A DNA stretch of 64,000 nt from Granulicella sp. S156. Its GTDB lineage: Bacteria > Acidobacteriota > Terriglobia > Terriglobales > Acidobacteriaceae. Position 1 is the first letter of the stretch. Each line of letters opens with the position of its first letter. This document shows, piece by piece, positions 44,604 to 53,612 of the stretch. Below the pieces are notes generated by a model, which saw nothing but the letters and a program-made list of their open reading frames with translations, was not told the origin of the DNA and did no database searches. The stretch spans positions 638,082 to 702,081 of the forward strand of contig NZ_LMUH01000022.1 in NCBI RefSeq assembly GCF_009766105.1, written 5' to 3'. The position numbers and the translations under genes were made by a program.

Positions 44604-45287
44604 CTAATCAGTCCTCGCGTCGAGCAACGCTTCCACCTGAGCAAGCCGCCTGCGGTTGCTACGGCGCTTCGCAAGGAATAACACCAGCACCGGAAGCCAG
44701 AGCAGTGGCGCCACTCTTCCCCATCCAGATCTTATCTTCAGCTCAAAACCGACAATCATCAGCAAGTCGCCAACAGCGAACATGCAGAATGTCAGAGAAG
44801 CGCTGGAGAAGGCGGAGAGCTCGTCAACATAGAACCGGATCAGTCCGGTGGGATCATCCCTGTCCGGGACGTTAGGCTCGCGGGTAAGCCGGTACATCAT
44901 TGGAGCCAGAAGGAACGAGCCCAACAACTGAACCGCATTGCTGAAGAGGTGGAGTCCAAGAGCAACGTCAATGAGTGATTCCAGGACAGCGATCAAAAGC
45001 GGGAACAAATACACGTTCGTTCCAAGCCAACCGTTATTCACAGCATGGCGCCGCCGCTCGGCATACTTCTGGACTTCAGCATCAAGATCCGCAATCGTGC
45101 GCAAGGGAGCTGGCTGAATATCAAACAGCACTCGCACTCCACTGAGGGCCCATCCCAGTGCTCGCCAGTCACTCTCGATATAGAGGAGTTCGCTTTCGAT
45201 CGCTTGCGCCCACTCCTTCGAGCCAGGAGAAGCGTATCGAACGACCAAGCCTGCGATCCTGCCTGCCGATCTCCGAACAAGGCTCAT
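44604..45287 (-). CDS. Membrane protein co-transcribed with PadR
   Basis: A 227-residue protein with an amphipathic N-terminus (KEWAQAIESELLYIESDWRALGWALSG) and about four TM helices (VYLFPLLIAVLESLIDVALG, VQLLGSFLLAPMMYRL, ASLTFCMFAVGDLLMIVGF, VAPLLWLPVLVLFL). The N-terminal part looks like the 'permease prefix' module found next to PadR regulators of MacB-like ABC permeases. It starts 14 bases after padR's stop, so the two are likely one operon; no permease is in view. Confidence 0.75.
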   Translation of the reverse strand: MSLVRRSAGRIAGLVVRYASPGSKEWAQAIESELLYIESDWRALGWALSGVRVLFDIQPAPLRTIADLDAEVQKYAERRRHAVNNGWLGTNVYLFPLLIAVLESLIDVALGLHLFSNAVQLLGSFLLAPMMYRLTREPNVPDRDDPTGLIRFYVDELSAFSSASLTFCMFAVGDLLMIVGFELKIRSGWGRVAPLLWLPVLVLFLAKRRSNRRRLAQVEALLDARTD

Positions 45288-45301
45288 GGTGTTTCACACT
45301 C

Positions 45302-45607
45302 CTAAGACGGGCTCCCAAAGACGGGTTCTCGGATAGCTATGTTTCGCACTTCCGCCACGCACTCACGGGCAAAACGCTTGCCTGCCTGTGTAAGCCGGTA
45401 CATATGCCGCGGCGGCTTCCCACTTTCGGAAGCTTCCCATCTCGTCTCAAGCAAGTGCCTTTCGGTAAGCCGGATCAGGATGGGGTAGAGAGTTCCGGAC
45501 TTGAGGCCGGAACTACGGCTGAGATCATAGCCATGCCGCCACTCCAGTGGAGTGTCCAGAAACTCGCGAAGCACTTGAACGGTCTGGGGCGTTCGGCGTA
45601 GCTGCAT
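45302..45607 (-). CDS. PadR-family transcriptional regulator
   Basis: A 101-residue PadR regulator: RRTPQTVQVLREFLDTP, then HGYDLSRSSGLKSGTLYPIL as the winged HTH recognition helix, and SGKPPRHMYRLTQAGKRFA. Start at 45607, because the longer frame upstream is non-homologous. Immediately upstream lies a perfect 26-bp palindrome (45611-45636), so it probably represses its own transcription. Confidence 0.92.
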   Translation of the reverse strand: MQLRRTPQTVQVLREFLDTPLEWRHGYDLSRSSGLKSGTLYPILIRLTERHLLETRWEASESGKPPRHMYRLTQAGKRFARECVAEVRNIAIREPVFGSPS

Positions 45608-45610
45608 ACC

Positions 45611-45636
45611 CCAAACTCTACATATGTAGAGTTTGG
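45611..45636. promoter_or_regulatory. PadR operator: perfect 26-bp palindrome at the start codon
   Basis: CCAAACTCTACAT (45611-45623) is followed with no spacer by its exact reverse complement (45624-45636). It lies 3 bases before the PadR start codon, over the leader region, so bound PadR would block transcription or ribosome access. The central ACATATGT fits known PadR boxes (ATGT...ACAT). Confidence 0.8.
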
Positions 45637-45675
45637 CCGTCAAGCCCATTACGACCGACCTGTCCCAGCCCGGTC

Positions 45676-46626
45676 CTACGAAGCGTTGCTCGGCGGCACA
45701 ACGGGCAAACCCGCTGCACGCCACGCATGAAATCCACCAACAATGTCCGTCGCCCGCCAGAGCCCGAGATCCTGCAGCGCTGCGCCCGCGAGACTTGAGG
45801 TATAGCCTTCCGAGCAGAACACGATCACCTGGAGGTCATGATCGGTCGCGACCGGCAGCCGCGAGTCCGATGCCGGGTCGAACCGCCACTCGAGCACGTT
45901 ACGTTCGACAACCAACGCGCCCGGAATACTTCCCTCGATCGCGCGCTGGCCTTCGGGACGGATATCAACCAGTACCGCTTCAGTATTGGCCGCCGCCTCA
46001 TGAGCCTCATCCGGAGATAGACGTCGCAGCCGGGCGCGTGCCGCTGAAAGCACCTGCTCAATGCTCAGGGCGCCGGCCCGGTTTGCAGGTTTCCGCGTCT
46101 GCACGTGCCGCTCCTGATCAAGCGTCTCAGCCCGCTCAGACGCGTGTTCGCGCGGGACCAGGCGAGTCCCATCCAGCTCATACTCGTTCATCTCATCGAG
46201 CGGAGGCGAGTAGGCATGAATACTGATGGCCGGAGCGTTGGAGACGTTACGCACGTCGTGCGCGTAATCCGAACCGAAGGCGCGCGTCTCGCCAGGACGT
46301 ATCACGCGAGTCCGCTCACCCACACGATGCTCCTCAAGAGTCCCGGAAGCCAGGACAAACGCTCCTGCAGACTCACCGTGGTCGTGGAAGCCGGTTGATT
46401 GTCCTGGCAACCAGCTGATCACCCATATGTCACAGTCGGGACCGTGATACAGCCGCTCATACCAGCGCTGTTCGGTGCGCAGCCGCACCCGATCCATCCA
46501 TCCATCCGACGCCACGAACTGAGCGACAATGCCGGCGAGTTCCTCAGGTGTCTTCCAGTCCGCGCCGGATGGTATGAATGTGCTGCTGGCCTCAGACACG
46601 AGGCGTTCCTCGATTGCGAGTTGCAT
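45676..46626 (-). CDS. Cysteine dioxygenase-rhodanese fusion
   Basis: A 316-residue protein. The N-terminal cupin of cysteine dioxygenase type I (residues about 20-145) has iron ligands H81, H83 (FHDHGES) and H123 (YAHDVRN). The C-terminal rhodanese domain (about 185-310) has its catalytic Cys271 in VIVFCSEGYTSS and DIRPEGQRAIEGSIPGA. CDO oxidises cysteine to its sulfinate; a rhodanese would move sulfane sulfur. The fusion suggests linked thiol oxidation and persulfide chemistry. No other sulfur genes flank it. Confidence 0.88.
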   Translation of the reverse strand: MQLAIEERLVSEASSTFIPSGADWKTPEELAGIVAQFVASDGWMDRVRLRTEQRWYERLYHGPDCDIWVISWLPGQSTGFHDHGESAGAFVLASGTLEEHRVGERTRVIRPGETRAFGSDYAHDVRNVSNAPAISIHAYSPPLDEMNEYELDGTRLVPREHASERAETLDQERHVQTRKPANRAGALSIEQVLSAARARLRRLSPDEAHEAAANTEAVLVDIRPEGQRAIEGSIPGALVVERNVLEWRFDPASDSRLPVATDHDLQVIVFCSEGYTSSLAGAALQDLGLWRATDIVGGFHAWRAAGLPVVPPSNAS

Positions 46627-46925
46627 AGATCTCTCCAGAGCTTAACCGTCGCAACAAGCCACAAACCCATGTACGAATGGCAGCTTGTTGACGGATCCAG
46701 GGGTAACGATGGAAGTGTTGGATGAACGCTGGAGGGGACGTTTCAGGAGTATCTGAAAATGTCGCGGCTCACCCGAGGGAGGGGAGGTCGCAGCGACAAC
46801 AATAAAGCACGTGAAACGCCATACTCTGACGCTAGCATGTCCTGAAGAATCGGGTCAATGTCCATGCTTCTCGTCCCCCAGGCCAGCCGCAGCACATCAT
46901 TCCCCGATCCAAACGGCTAAACAGT

Positions 46926-48077
46926 CTAAGAAGCGAAGAAAGCATCAAGACGCGCACGGGCTATCCCCTGGCGAAACGTGCCGCGCTGACTGGGATCGCC
47001 CGCATCGTGAAAGGTATCGGTCATGGAAGCACTGAACTCCTGTTCCTTCCAGATGTGCGGCAGGACCGTATCGGAATAGTTCTCCAGCGCGTTCCTGTCG
47101 CCGTCGCGAGCCGCGCTCACCAGAGCCTTGGCCAGAACGTCCACGTCACGAAGCGCAAGATTCATCCCCTTGGCCCCGGTGGGCGGCACAAGGTGCGCAG
47201 CATCGCCGGCAAGAAACAGATTGCGGTATTGCACCGGCGTATACACCACGGACCGCAGAGGAATAACGTCCTTGTCAAGGATCACAGCGTTCTGGATCGT
47301 GTCATCGCAGAGCCGCAGCCTCATCTCATCCCAGATCCGCTCCTCAGGCCAATCCTCGAGCCCGTCGCTGACCGCGCATTGCAGATAAATCCGGCTCCTG
47401 CTTGGGCCGCGTGGTATCTGCGCTGCAAAGCCATGATCGCTGACACCCATGACCGACAATCCCGTCACCGGTGCCTCGACCAGCGCAGCCAACCACGCAT
47501 AGCCGAACTCATAGTTGTACTTGGTCAGAACACCGTGTGGGATCGACGAACGGCTGACACTGTGGCCGCCGTCGCACCCAGCAATGTAGTCGCAGACAAG
47601 CTCTCGCGGACCGCTCGCATCGCAATAGCTGACCCGCGGGCGACCGTCCTCGTCATTCTGGATCGCTATATCCGTGACCTCGAAGCGGACATCGCCGCGC
47701 ATCTCGTCGATCAGTTCCCGCAACAGATTGGTGACAAGCTGCTGCTGCGTGCAAAACCTGCCCTGGCTTCCCTCCTCGCCCGGTCGTTCGAAGACGCGGC
47801 CTGAGCCATTGATGCGAATTTCGAATCCGCGGGCAACCGGTCCTTCGGGAAGCTTATCTGCCACGCCCCAGCGTTCGTACATCGCCACCGCGTCTGCCTC
47901 GATAAAGCCGGCGCGCTGCCGCGCTTCAACGTGAGCGCGATTGCGTCGCTCTAAGAGTACGCAGGCTACGCCAGACCGTTGTAAAAAGATCGCCAATGTC
48001 AGACCAGCGACGCCGCCTCCGACGATGGCAACTTTGGTCTCTTGGTTTTGCTTCGGGCTACATTCATTTGCTGTCAT
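46926..48077 (-). CDS. pobA: FAD-dependent 4-hydroxybenzoate 3-monooxygenase-like enzyme
   Basis: A 383-residue flavoprotein monooxygenase: GxGxxG in KVAIVGGGVAGLTLAIFLQRSG, then RQRAGFIEADAVAMYERWG (PobA-type), DYIAGCDGGHSVSR and LAGDAAHLVPPTGAKGMNLA as in p-hydroxybenzoate hydroxylase. The start at 48077 removes a short upstream extension. It is 130 bases downstream of an AraC gene on the same strand. Identification is by motif similarity, and other aromatic substrates are possible. Confidence 0.8.
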   Translation of the reverse strand: MTANECSPKQNQETKVAIVGGGVAGLTLAIFLQRSGVACVLLERRNRAHVEARQRAGFIEADAVAMYERWGVADKLPEGPVARGFEIRINGSGRVFERPGEEGSQGRFCTQQQLVTNLLRELIDEMRGDVRFEVTDIAIQNDEDGRPRVSYCDASGPRELVCDYIAGCDGGHSVSRSSIPHGVLTKYNYEFGYAWLAALVEAPVTGLSVMGVSDHGFAAQIPRGPSRSRIYLQCAVSDGLEDWPEERIWDEMRLRLCDDTIQNAVILDKDVIPLRSVVYTPVQYRNLFLAGDAAHLVPPTGAKGMNLALRDVDVLAKALVSAARDGDRNALENYSDTVLPHIWKEQEFSASMTDTFHDAGDPSQRGTFRQGIARARLDAFFAS

Positions 48078-48207
48078 GAATCGACGATAGGATCTATCGC
48101 GCTCAGCAACAATGCGAAATCCAGACAAATAGTTCGCAAATCCTGCCAATAAGAGAGCGGTTCAAAGGCGTTCATGGAACCACGTGGTCAGTCGGCCTAC
48201 AAGCCTC

Positions 48208-49020
48208 TCAACGCTTAACCGAATGCTCTGACATATAGTGTGCGGGAGAGGTCCCGAGTGCTTTGCGGAACATGGTCACAAAGCTGCCCACGCTCTCATA
48301 GCCCAGATCGAAGGCCGTCTGCTGCACTGTGGCTCCGCCTGCCATCCATTGCAGTGCTAGAAGGATACTCAGCTGTTGCCTCCAACGGCCGAAGCTCATC
48401 CCTGTTTCTGCAGTGATCACCCGCGCGAGCGTACGTTCACTGAGGCCGACACGCCTGGCCCACGACTCAATGGTTCCGCGGTCAGCCGGATTCGCCATCA
48501 TATTTTGAAAGATCGTGCGCAGCCGGAAGTCGGACGGCATAGGCAGGTGCAGATTGCCACTCGGCGCAATGGCGATCTCATCCAGCAGCAGATCGGCGAC
48601 ACGGGATTCCACACCGCCCCGCTTGTAGTTCATTGGAAACTCGGCGCATCGAAGAATCAAGGCGCGGAGGAGCGGACTCACGGTGATCGTGCTGCACGTG
48701 GAAGGCAGTGTCCGACTCGCCTTGGCTTCGATAAGCGTGACGTAGCATTGAACCTTCCCTGCTATCGCAAGGCGGTGCATCATCCCGCCGGGAATAAAGA
48801 TTGCGGATTGCGGAGGGACAATCCAAATCCCGCCCTCCACCTCACAGGTCACGATGCCTGACAGCGACAGCAAAAGCTGTGCTTTCGCATGCGAATGGAA
48901 ATCCAGTTCCCAACCCGCTGTGTTCATCTCTCCACCAATCGTAACGACCTTCCGGCGTACAGCCCATGTCTCCTTCATGAGGTCTTGGAGGTCGTCGTCT
49001 GGTTGGATAGATATCGGCAT
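48208..49020 (-). CDS. AraC-family regulator with cupin sensor
   Basis: A 270-residue regulator. The N-terminal cupin has HSHAKAQLLLSLSG and FIPGGMMHRL; two HTH motifs follow (WARRVGLSERTLARVIT and TAFDLGYESVGSFVTMFRKALGTSPAHY). It lies upstream of pobA in the same direction, and probably controls it, although they have a 130-base gap. Confidence 0.9.
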   Translation of the reverse strand: MPISIQPDDDLQDLMKETWAVRRKVVTIGGEMNTAGWELDFHSHAKAQLLLSLSGIVTCEVEGGIWIVPPQSAIFIPGGMMHRLAIAGKVQCYVTLIEAKASRTLPSTCSTITVSPLLRALILRCAEFPMNYKRGGVESRVADLLLDEIAIAPSGNLHLPMPSDFRLRTIFQNMMANPADRGTIESWARRVGLSERTLARVITAETGMSFGRWRQQLSILLALQWMAGGATVQQTAFDLGYESVGSFVTMFRKALGTSPAHYMSEHSVKR

Positions 49021-49272
49021 GAAGAAGGTCCTCCCTAGCGTATCTGCGTCTCCGCGAGCGAGCCGGTGCGCGTGCCCACGAAGTCGGCAAGTTTTTTTGC
49101 AAATTCAGGGAACCATAGAAAAGCTCTCTTCGTATGAGTCTATGTAAGCAGAGATGAGATCGCTAAGCGGCAAACAACGCCAAGCGATCAAGCTAACTAA
49201 CCCACCACCGAAAAGTTGAATGCTTTTCCACAAGCGGTCGCTGCCCCCGTGCGCGACAAAGGAGATCTACCC

Positions 49273-49374
49273 ATGTACTTCGCTATCACCACAACCGTCC
49301 TCGCCCTCACCGTATTCGTTCCGTCCTTCATCGGACTTCGCGCAAGAAGCAATGCCAACTGGCACTCGCTGTAA
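49273..49374 (+). CDS. 33-residue membrane peptide, copy A
   Basis: ATG at 49273, TAA at 49372-49374; starts MYFAITTTVLALTVFVPSFI and ends with GLRARSNANWHSL. AGGAG lies about 9 bases upstream. One transmembrane helix followed by a short basic, Asn-Trp-His tail. It is closely similar to the next ORF (49432). No known family recognised. Confidence 0.7.
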   Translation: MYFAITTTVLALTVFVPSFIGLRARSNANWHSL

Positions 49375-49431
49375 TCGCAACCGGAATACAACACCCCAAC
49401 TCCAAACCCTCACCGAATAAGGAGACTCATC

Positions 49432-49536
49432 ATGTATCTCGCCGCTGAAGTTGCCGTTCTTGCTCTCACCGTTCTCGTTCCTTCACTCATCGGCCTGCGC
49501 GATCGCACCAATGCTGACTGGCACAAAAACAACTAA
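49432..49536 (+). CDS. 34-residue membrane peptide, copy B
   Basis: ATG at 49432, TAA at 49534-49536; starts MYLAAEVAVLALTVLVPSLI and ends with GLRDRTNADWHKNN. AGGAG about 8 bases upstream. It keeps the pattern of copy A (hydrophobic core, PSxIGLRxRxNAxWH), showing selection on the protein, because many third codon positions differ. Confidence 0.75.
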   Translation: MYLAAEVAVLALTVLVPSLIGLRDRTNADWHKNN

Positions 49537-49629
49537 ACAAACCAGGTCAACCTACCGTTGTTCGCGCAGACGGGCCGCCCCCAGGGTGGCCCTTGGTGTG
49601 TCTGGACTCCTCCAGTCCTCGCCCACGCA

Positions 49630-50709
49630 TCAAACTCTAGTCCGCAAGTAGGAACGAAGCGGTTCGTCATACAGCTTCAAGGTTGTCCAGGCGACAGCAA
49701 TCATACTGAGAACACCGAAAGCGACTGCAGTCCCGAACCCGCGAGAGGCAAGGTTGTGCTTGCCAGCGAAATCGCCCCAGATCCAGATCACAGCGTAGTG
49801 GGTCATATACAACGGATAAGAAAGCTCGCCGGAGAAGCGGCAAAGCCGTTCCATCTTCGGTCCGACCACTGCGCCAGCGCCCATGGCCACAAGCAGCGGA
49901 AAGTAGAGGATCACTACAGCGGCTTCTCTAACCCATGCGCCTCGGGCATAGGGCATCACCAGCGCAAGAAAAAGCAAAAGACCCAGGCCCACGAATCCGA
50001 GACCCGTGCGTGGGCGCCACTTCGATCGATAGACAAGCAATCCGGCGCAGAACGAGAACGCCACGCGAGCCCCGCCGTCCCAGAAATTGCGCGCGCTCCA
50101 ACCGCCCGACAGACTGCCTGCACGGTGAGCTGTCCCGCAAAGCCATGCTGCCGACAAGAGTGTGAGCGCCACAAGCACTTTTCGCCCGGCTCGGTAGAGG
50201 ACTACGCCGAAGACAAGATTCGCGACGTACTCCCAGAACAAAGACCACGAAGGTGCGTTCAGGCTGAACAGGTTGCGGCCGCGTTCTTGCATGGCACCAT
50301 AGGGAATCAAGAGAACCGAAGCCGCGAAGATGAGTACCATCCTGGCTGGCCCGTAGCCAGGCGTGATCCCGAAAGGATTGGCGTAAAAGGCTATAAGACC
50401 AAGCACGCTCCCGAAGACCACCATGGGCTGCAGCCTGACAATGCGTGCCTTCAGAAAGCTCCAGAGACCCATCTTGGCTATACGGTCGTCATACGCGTAG
50501 CCGAGCACAAAACCAGAGAGGCAAAAGAAGAAGTCCACAGCAAGAAAGCCGTGACCGATCCAGAGCTTGCTATAGTCCCAGATCACCATCTCTGAGAAGT
50601 GAAAGATCACCACACAGATTGCGGCTATGCCGCGCATGCCGTCGAGTACGGCAAAATGTGGCCGTTGCCTGCTGATACTGGAATCCTGGAAAGAGGTTTC
50701 TGTACTCAT
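49630..50709 (-). CDS. OafA-type membrane acyltransferase, second copy
   Basis: A 359-residue acyltransferase 3 family protein: FAVLDGMRGIAAICVVIFHFSEMV with the catalytic His, LAVDFFFCLSGFVLGYAYDD, and several further TM helices. Likely O-acylates surface sugars. It is convergent with the two small-peptide genes. Confidence 0.9.
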   Translation of the reverse strand: MSTETSFQDSSISRQRPHFAVLDGMRGIAAICVVIFHFSEMVIWDYSKLWIGHGFLAVDFFFCLSGFVLGYAYDDRIAKMGLWSFLKARIVRLQPMVVFGSVLGLIAFYANPFGITPGYGPARMVLIFAASVLLIPYGAMQERGRNLFSLNAPSWSLFWEYVANLVFGVVLYRAGRKVLVALTLLSAAWLCGTAHRAGSLSGGWSARNFWDGGARVAFSFCAGLLVYRSKWRPRTGLGFVGLGLLLFLALVMPYARGAWVREAAVVILYFPLLVAMGAGAVVGPKMERLCRFSGELSYPLYMTHYAVIWIWGDFAGKHNLASRGFGTAVAFGVLSMIAVAWTTLKLYDEPLRSYLRTRV

Positions 50710-50809
50710 TCTTCTTTCCTATCAGAGTACTCGGCCGGAGTGTGGGGTCCCCGGCGAACGTTCTTTGTTCGATGGTGTGCGACGCGCGCATTTTGCGCCG
50801 TAGTGGGCT

Positions 50810-51454
50810 CTATATGTACGGTGTTCCTTCCAAGGCAGACTGCACTCCTTTCGTTCCCCGATCGATGAGTCCAAGAAGAGCAGCGTTCGCTTTTCCAAGG
50901 TCCTGATCTAGCTGAAAAGCTCGATGCGCTTCGATAAGGGCTACGGTCCACGTTGCGACCAACAGCGACGCGGCAAGGCTCGCGACTGGATCGGGCAGAC
51001 TGCGATCTACAGATTTCGCCAGTGCGACCGTCAACGTATCGGTCAACTCGTCCCGGATGGCTCGGGCACGGGCTTTGAGCGCTTCGCTTGCCTGAATCGT
51101 AGCCAAGAACTTGTTGGTGCCTGCTTCATGGAAGCGGACGTAAGGACGCTGATTGGCGACAGCCCAATGGGCAAACAGCCGCAAGGCTTCCACGGGGGGC
51201 GTGCCAGGTTTTCTCTCCCGCAGGGCAGCGAGCACGTCTTCGCGCCCTTCCTCGTCGAGGTCGAAGAACAGGTCCTCCTTACGGGAGAAATGATTGAAAA
51301 CTGTCATCCGTGAGACATCAGCTGCTTCGGCGATCTCGTCCATCGTTACTTCATTGAACCCGCGCTCGATGAAGAGACGTGTGGCCACATCGGAGATTTT
51401 CTGCCGCGTGGCAAGGCGCTTCCGTGTCTGTCGATTTTGCGCTATGTTCGCCAC
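50810..51454 (-). CDS. TetR-family regulator
   Basis: A 214-residue TetR/AcrR regulator: RQKISDVATRLFIERGFNEV then TMDEIAEAADVSRMTVFNHFSRKEDLF is the HTH. The rest is the ligand and dimer domain. It is divergent from the TetX-like monooxygenase, with only 59 bases between, which hold an inverted repeat (51482-51496). Confidence 0.92.
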   Translation of the reverse strand: MANIAQNRQTRKRLATRQKISDVATRLFIERGFNEVTMDEIAEAADVSRMTVFNHFSRKEDLFFDLDEEGREDVLAALRERKPGTPPVEALRLFAHWAVANQRPYVRFHEAGTNKFLATIQASEALKARARAIRDELTDTLTVALAKSVDRSLPDPVASLAASLLVATWTVALIEAHRAFQLDQDLGKANAALLGLIDRGTKGVQSALEGTPYI

Positions 51455-51481
51455 TCCCTAAATAGTTTACATCGTCCATAT

Positions 51482-51496
51482 TTATACTTAGTATAA
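51482..51496. promoter_or_regulatory. Probable TetR operator between divergent genes
   Basis: TTATAC-TTA-GTATAA, an inverted repeat with 6-bp arms, lies between the tetR-like gene and the monooxygenase gene, over the region of the expected promoters. Binding by the TetR protein is inferred from position. Confidence 0.55.
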
Positions 51497-51513
51497 TTTC
51501 CAGAGGTCAGCAC

Positions 51514-52725
51514 ATGAGTCTGGAAGCACAGCAGAACGTGAACGAGCCGGAGACGGTAGCACCTGGGCAGGTTTCGAGTGTTCTCATCTCAGGAGCAAGT
51601 TTTGCCGGGCTTGCTACGGCTTGGTGGATGAACAAGCTTGGTTACGCCGTGACGGTCGTCGAGATCGCCACGGGTTTGAGGAAGGGTGGAACCCCCGTCA
51701 ATATAGGGGAGAGCGTCATCGACGTCGTAAAGCGCATGAACCTGCTAGAACGCATCGTTGCCGCAAGCTTGCCACCCAGGCCTGTGACATTCCTTGATGC
51801 TGATGGAGCGCCGTTGTCGCTAGTGTCGGCGCAAGCAGAAGAGCAGCCGGAAGAGGAATATGAAATTGAAAGAGATGTTCTTCTCGACATGCTCTTCAAT
51901 GAAGTGAAGGACAGCGTGGAATTCCTCTTCGCAGACAGCATCGCGGGTTTGGAAGAATCCGCAGAAGAGATCGCCGTCACCTTCACGAGTGGAAGAAAGC
52001 GATCCTTTTCTCTCGTGCTTGGTTGCGACGGCACCCACTCGGCCGTAAGGAGAATCTGCTTCGGCGAAGAGTCTTCCTGCTTGGTATTTCTCCAGAACTA
52101 CTTCTCGCTAACCATCGTCGACAAGCTGCTACTTGAAGAAGACACCTCGCAGATGTTCAGCGTGCCTGGCAAGACAGTGATGCTCAACGCCTACAACGGC
52201 AAGACGGACATCGCGTTCTGTTTCTTCTCCGAAAAGGAAATAGACTACGACCGTCGTAAGCAGGATGAGCAGAGGCGCATGATCTGTGAGCACTTCGAAG
52301 GGCAAGGCTGGAGAACACGCGAGCTCCTCGACGAGATGAGCCACTGCGACGATTTCTACTTCGATAAGCTTTGCCAGGTTCGGATGGAATCGTGGGCGAA
52401 GGGTCGAGTGGCCCTGGTAGGCGATGCCGGTTACTGCCCCTCACCTGCCGCAGGCATGGGAGGCTCCATGGCAATCCTTGGAGCTGCAGCCCTGGCCGAT
52501 GCCCTCCAGAAGCACCCCGGGGATTTCAGGAAAGCGTTTCAGGAATACGACGAAAGTTTCCGTCCCACCGTAGAGGAGATTCAGGCACATGCAGTTGAAA
52601 TTGGACTGGAGATGTATATGCCCAGATCAGAAGAGGCGATACAGAAAAGAAACATGCAGCTCGGTATCAAAAGTGGGATTCATGCTCCAGTTACGTCGCG
52701 TGATGAACCGATGACGGCGTTCTGA
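51514..52725 (+). CDS. TetX-like FAD-dependent monooxygenase
   Basis: A 403-residue flavoprotein: SVLISGASFAGLATAWWMNK is the dinucleotide fold, with VVEIATGLRKGG, LVLGCDGTHSAVRR and VALVGDAGYCPSPAAGMGGSMAILGA. Related to TetX and other class A monooxygenases. Start at 51514 has AGAGGTC upstream. Its end overlaps the end of the convergent SDR gene by 46 bases. Substrate not known. Confidence 0.87.
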   Translation: MSLEAQQNVNEPETVAPGQVSSVLISGASFAGLATAWWMNKLGYAVTVVEIATGLRKGGTPVNIGESVIDVVKRMNLLERIVAASLPPRPVTFLDADGAPLSLVSAQAEEQPEEEYEIERDVLLDMLFNEVKDSVEFLFADSIAGLEESAEEIAVTFTSGRKRSFSLVLGCDGTHSAVRRICFGEESSCLVFLQNYFSLTIVDKLLLEEDTSQMFSVPGKTVMLNAYNGKTDIAFCFFSEKEIDYDRRKQDEQRRMICEHFEGQGWRTRELLDEMSHCDDFYFDKLCQVRMESWAKGRVALVGDAGYCPSPAAGMGGSMAILGAAALADALQKHPGDFRKAFQEYDESFRPTVEEIQAHAVEIGLEMYMPRSEEAIQKRNMQLGIKSGIHAPVTSRDEPMTAF

Positions 52726-53498
52726 ATCGCCGAGTCTACGCTGATGGCGAACTTGTGTTGAAAGTCACCCGGTTTGGGCCAATTGAAGGCTGACATTCCC
52801 TCGCCCCTGAGGACCGCCTCCACAACGTTATGTGCCGCAGTCTCGACGCTATTGGCACGAAAGGGAGCGGTCAACGCGACGAATGCTTTAAAGAACCACG
52901 GGGCTTCGCGGAAGATACCAGTTCGAACAAATCCCGGCGAGACGCATCCAGCGAAAATCTTTGGGTGGGTCTTCATGAGGTAGTCCGCGTAATACATGCT
53001 TGCACCGTTGACTTGGGGGACCGCGGTCAGGAAGGTGAACCCCTCGAAGTGTGGGAACAGCTTCGGATCGAGCTTTGGTACTTCCTCGAACGTCGCGATG
53101 AGCATCACGACCCGGGGGCGGTCGGACAGAAGAAGTTTCGGCAGCAGGAGCTGGGTCAGGTGATAGCGGCTCAGATAACTCAATTCGAAGAACAGGTTGA
53201 GCCCGTCTACAGTCCTAATGTCTTTCGTGGCGAACACAGCCGCTGAGTGTACCAGTCCGTCGATCCGGTCCGTCAGTGCGTTGACCCTTCGAGCCGCATC
53301 CCTCACCCCATCATGAGTAGATAAGTCCACCGAAAGGAAAGTCGCCCGATCGCGCGCTGCGCCGAAGGATGCGATGGCGTCCTCACCTTTCCGCTTGTCG
53401 CGGCCAAGGAGGATAACGCGATTTCCCTCCGCAAGGATTTCGCGAGCCGCCTGCAGTCCAACCCCGCTGTTACCGCCAGCAATCACAATCGTCTTCAT
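52680..53498 (-). CDS. SDR-fold protein with degenerate catalytic residues
   Basis: A 272-residue protein with GGNSGVGLQAAREILAEG (GxxxGxG NAD(P) loop), HSAAVFATKD (NAG-like), and CVSPGFVRTG. Where a YxxxK would be expected it has YYADY, so the Lys is replaced, and the Ser of the active site (LIATFEE) is replaced too. Alternatively the alignment shifts by one. It may be a non-catalytic SDR or act by another mechanism. Divergent from the AraC gene at 53613. Confidence 0.75.
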   Translation of the reverse strand: MKTIVIAGGNSGVGLQAAREILAEGNRVILLGRDKRKGEDAIASFGAARDRATFLSVDLSTHDGVRDAARRVNALTDRIDGLVHSAAVFATKDIRTVDGLNLFFELSYLSRYHLTQLLLPKLLLSDRPRVVMLIATFEEVPKLDPKLFPHFEGFTFLTAVPQVNGASMYYADYLMKTHPKIFAGCVSPGFVRTGIFREAPWFFKAFVALTAPFRANSVETAAHNVVEAVLRGEGMSAFNWPKPGDFQHKFAISVDSAIQNAVIGSSRDVTGA

Positions 53499-53612
53499 CT
53501 CTTTTCACCCCAGAGCCATGCTTCGGCCATCTCAATACCGACTCTAACGTTCGGCACATGCACGCTCAATGCTGGTTCGTTCATAGTTTCGTCGTGATCG
53601 TACAATCGGGCT

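Noticed and set aside
46811-47035. A 74-codon ORF near pobA.
   Set aside because: Basic, low-complexity and antisense to the pobA end; no ribosome binding site.
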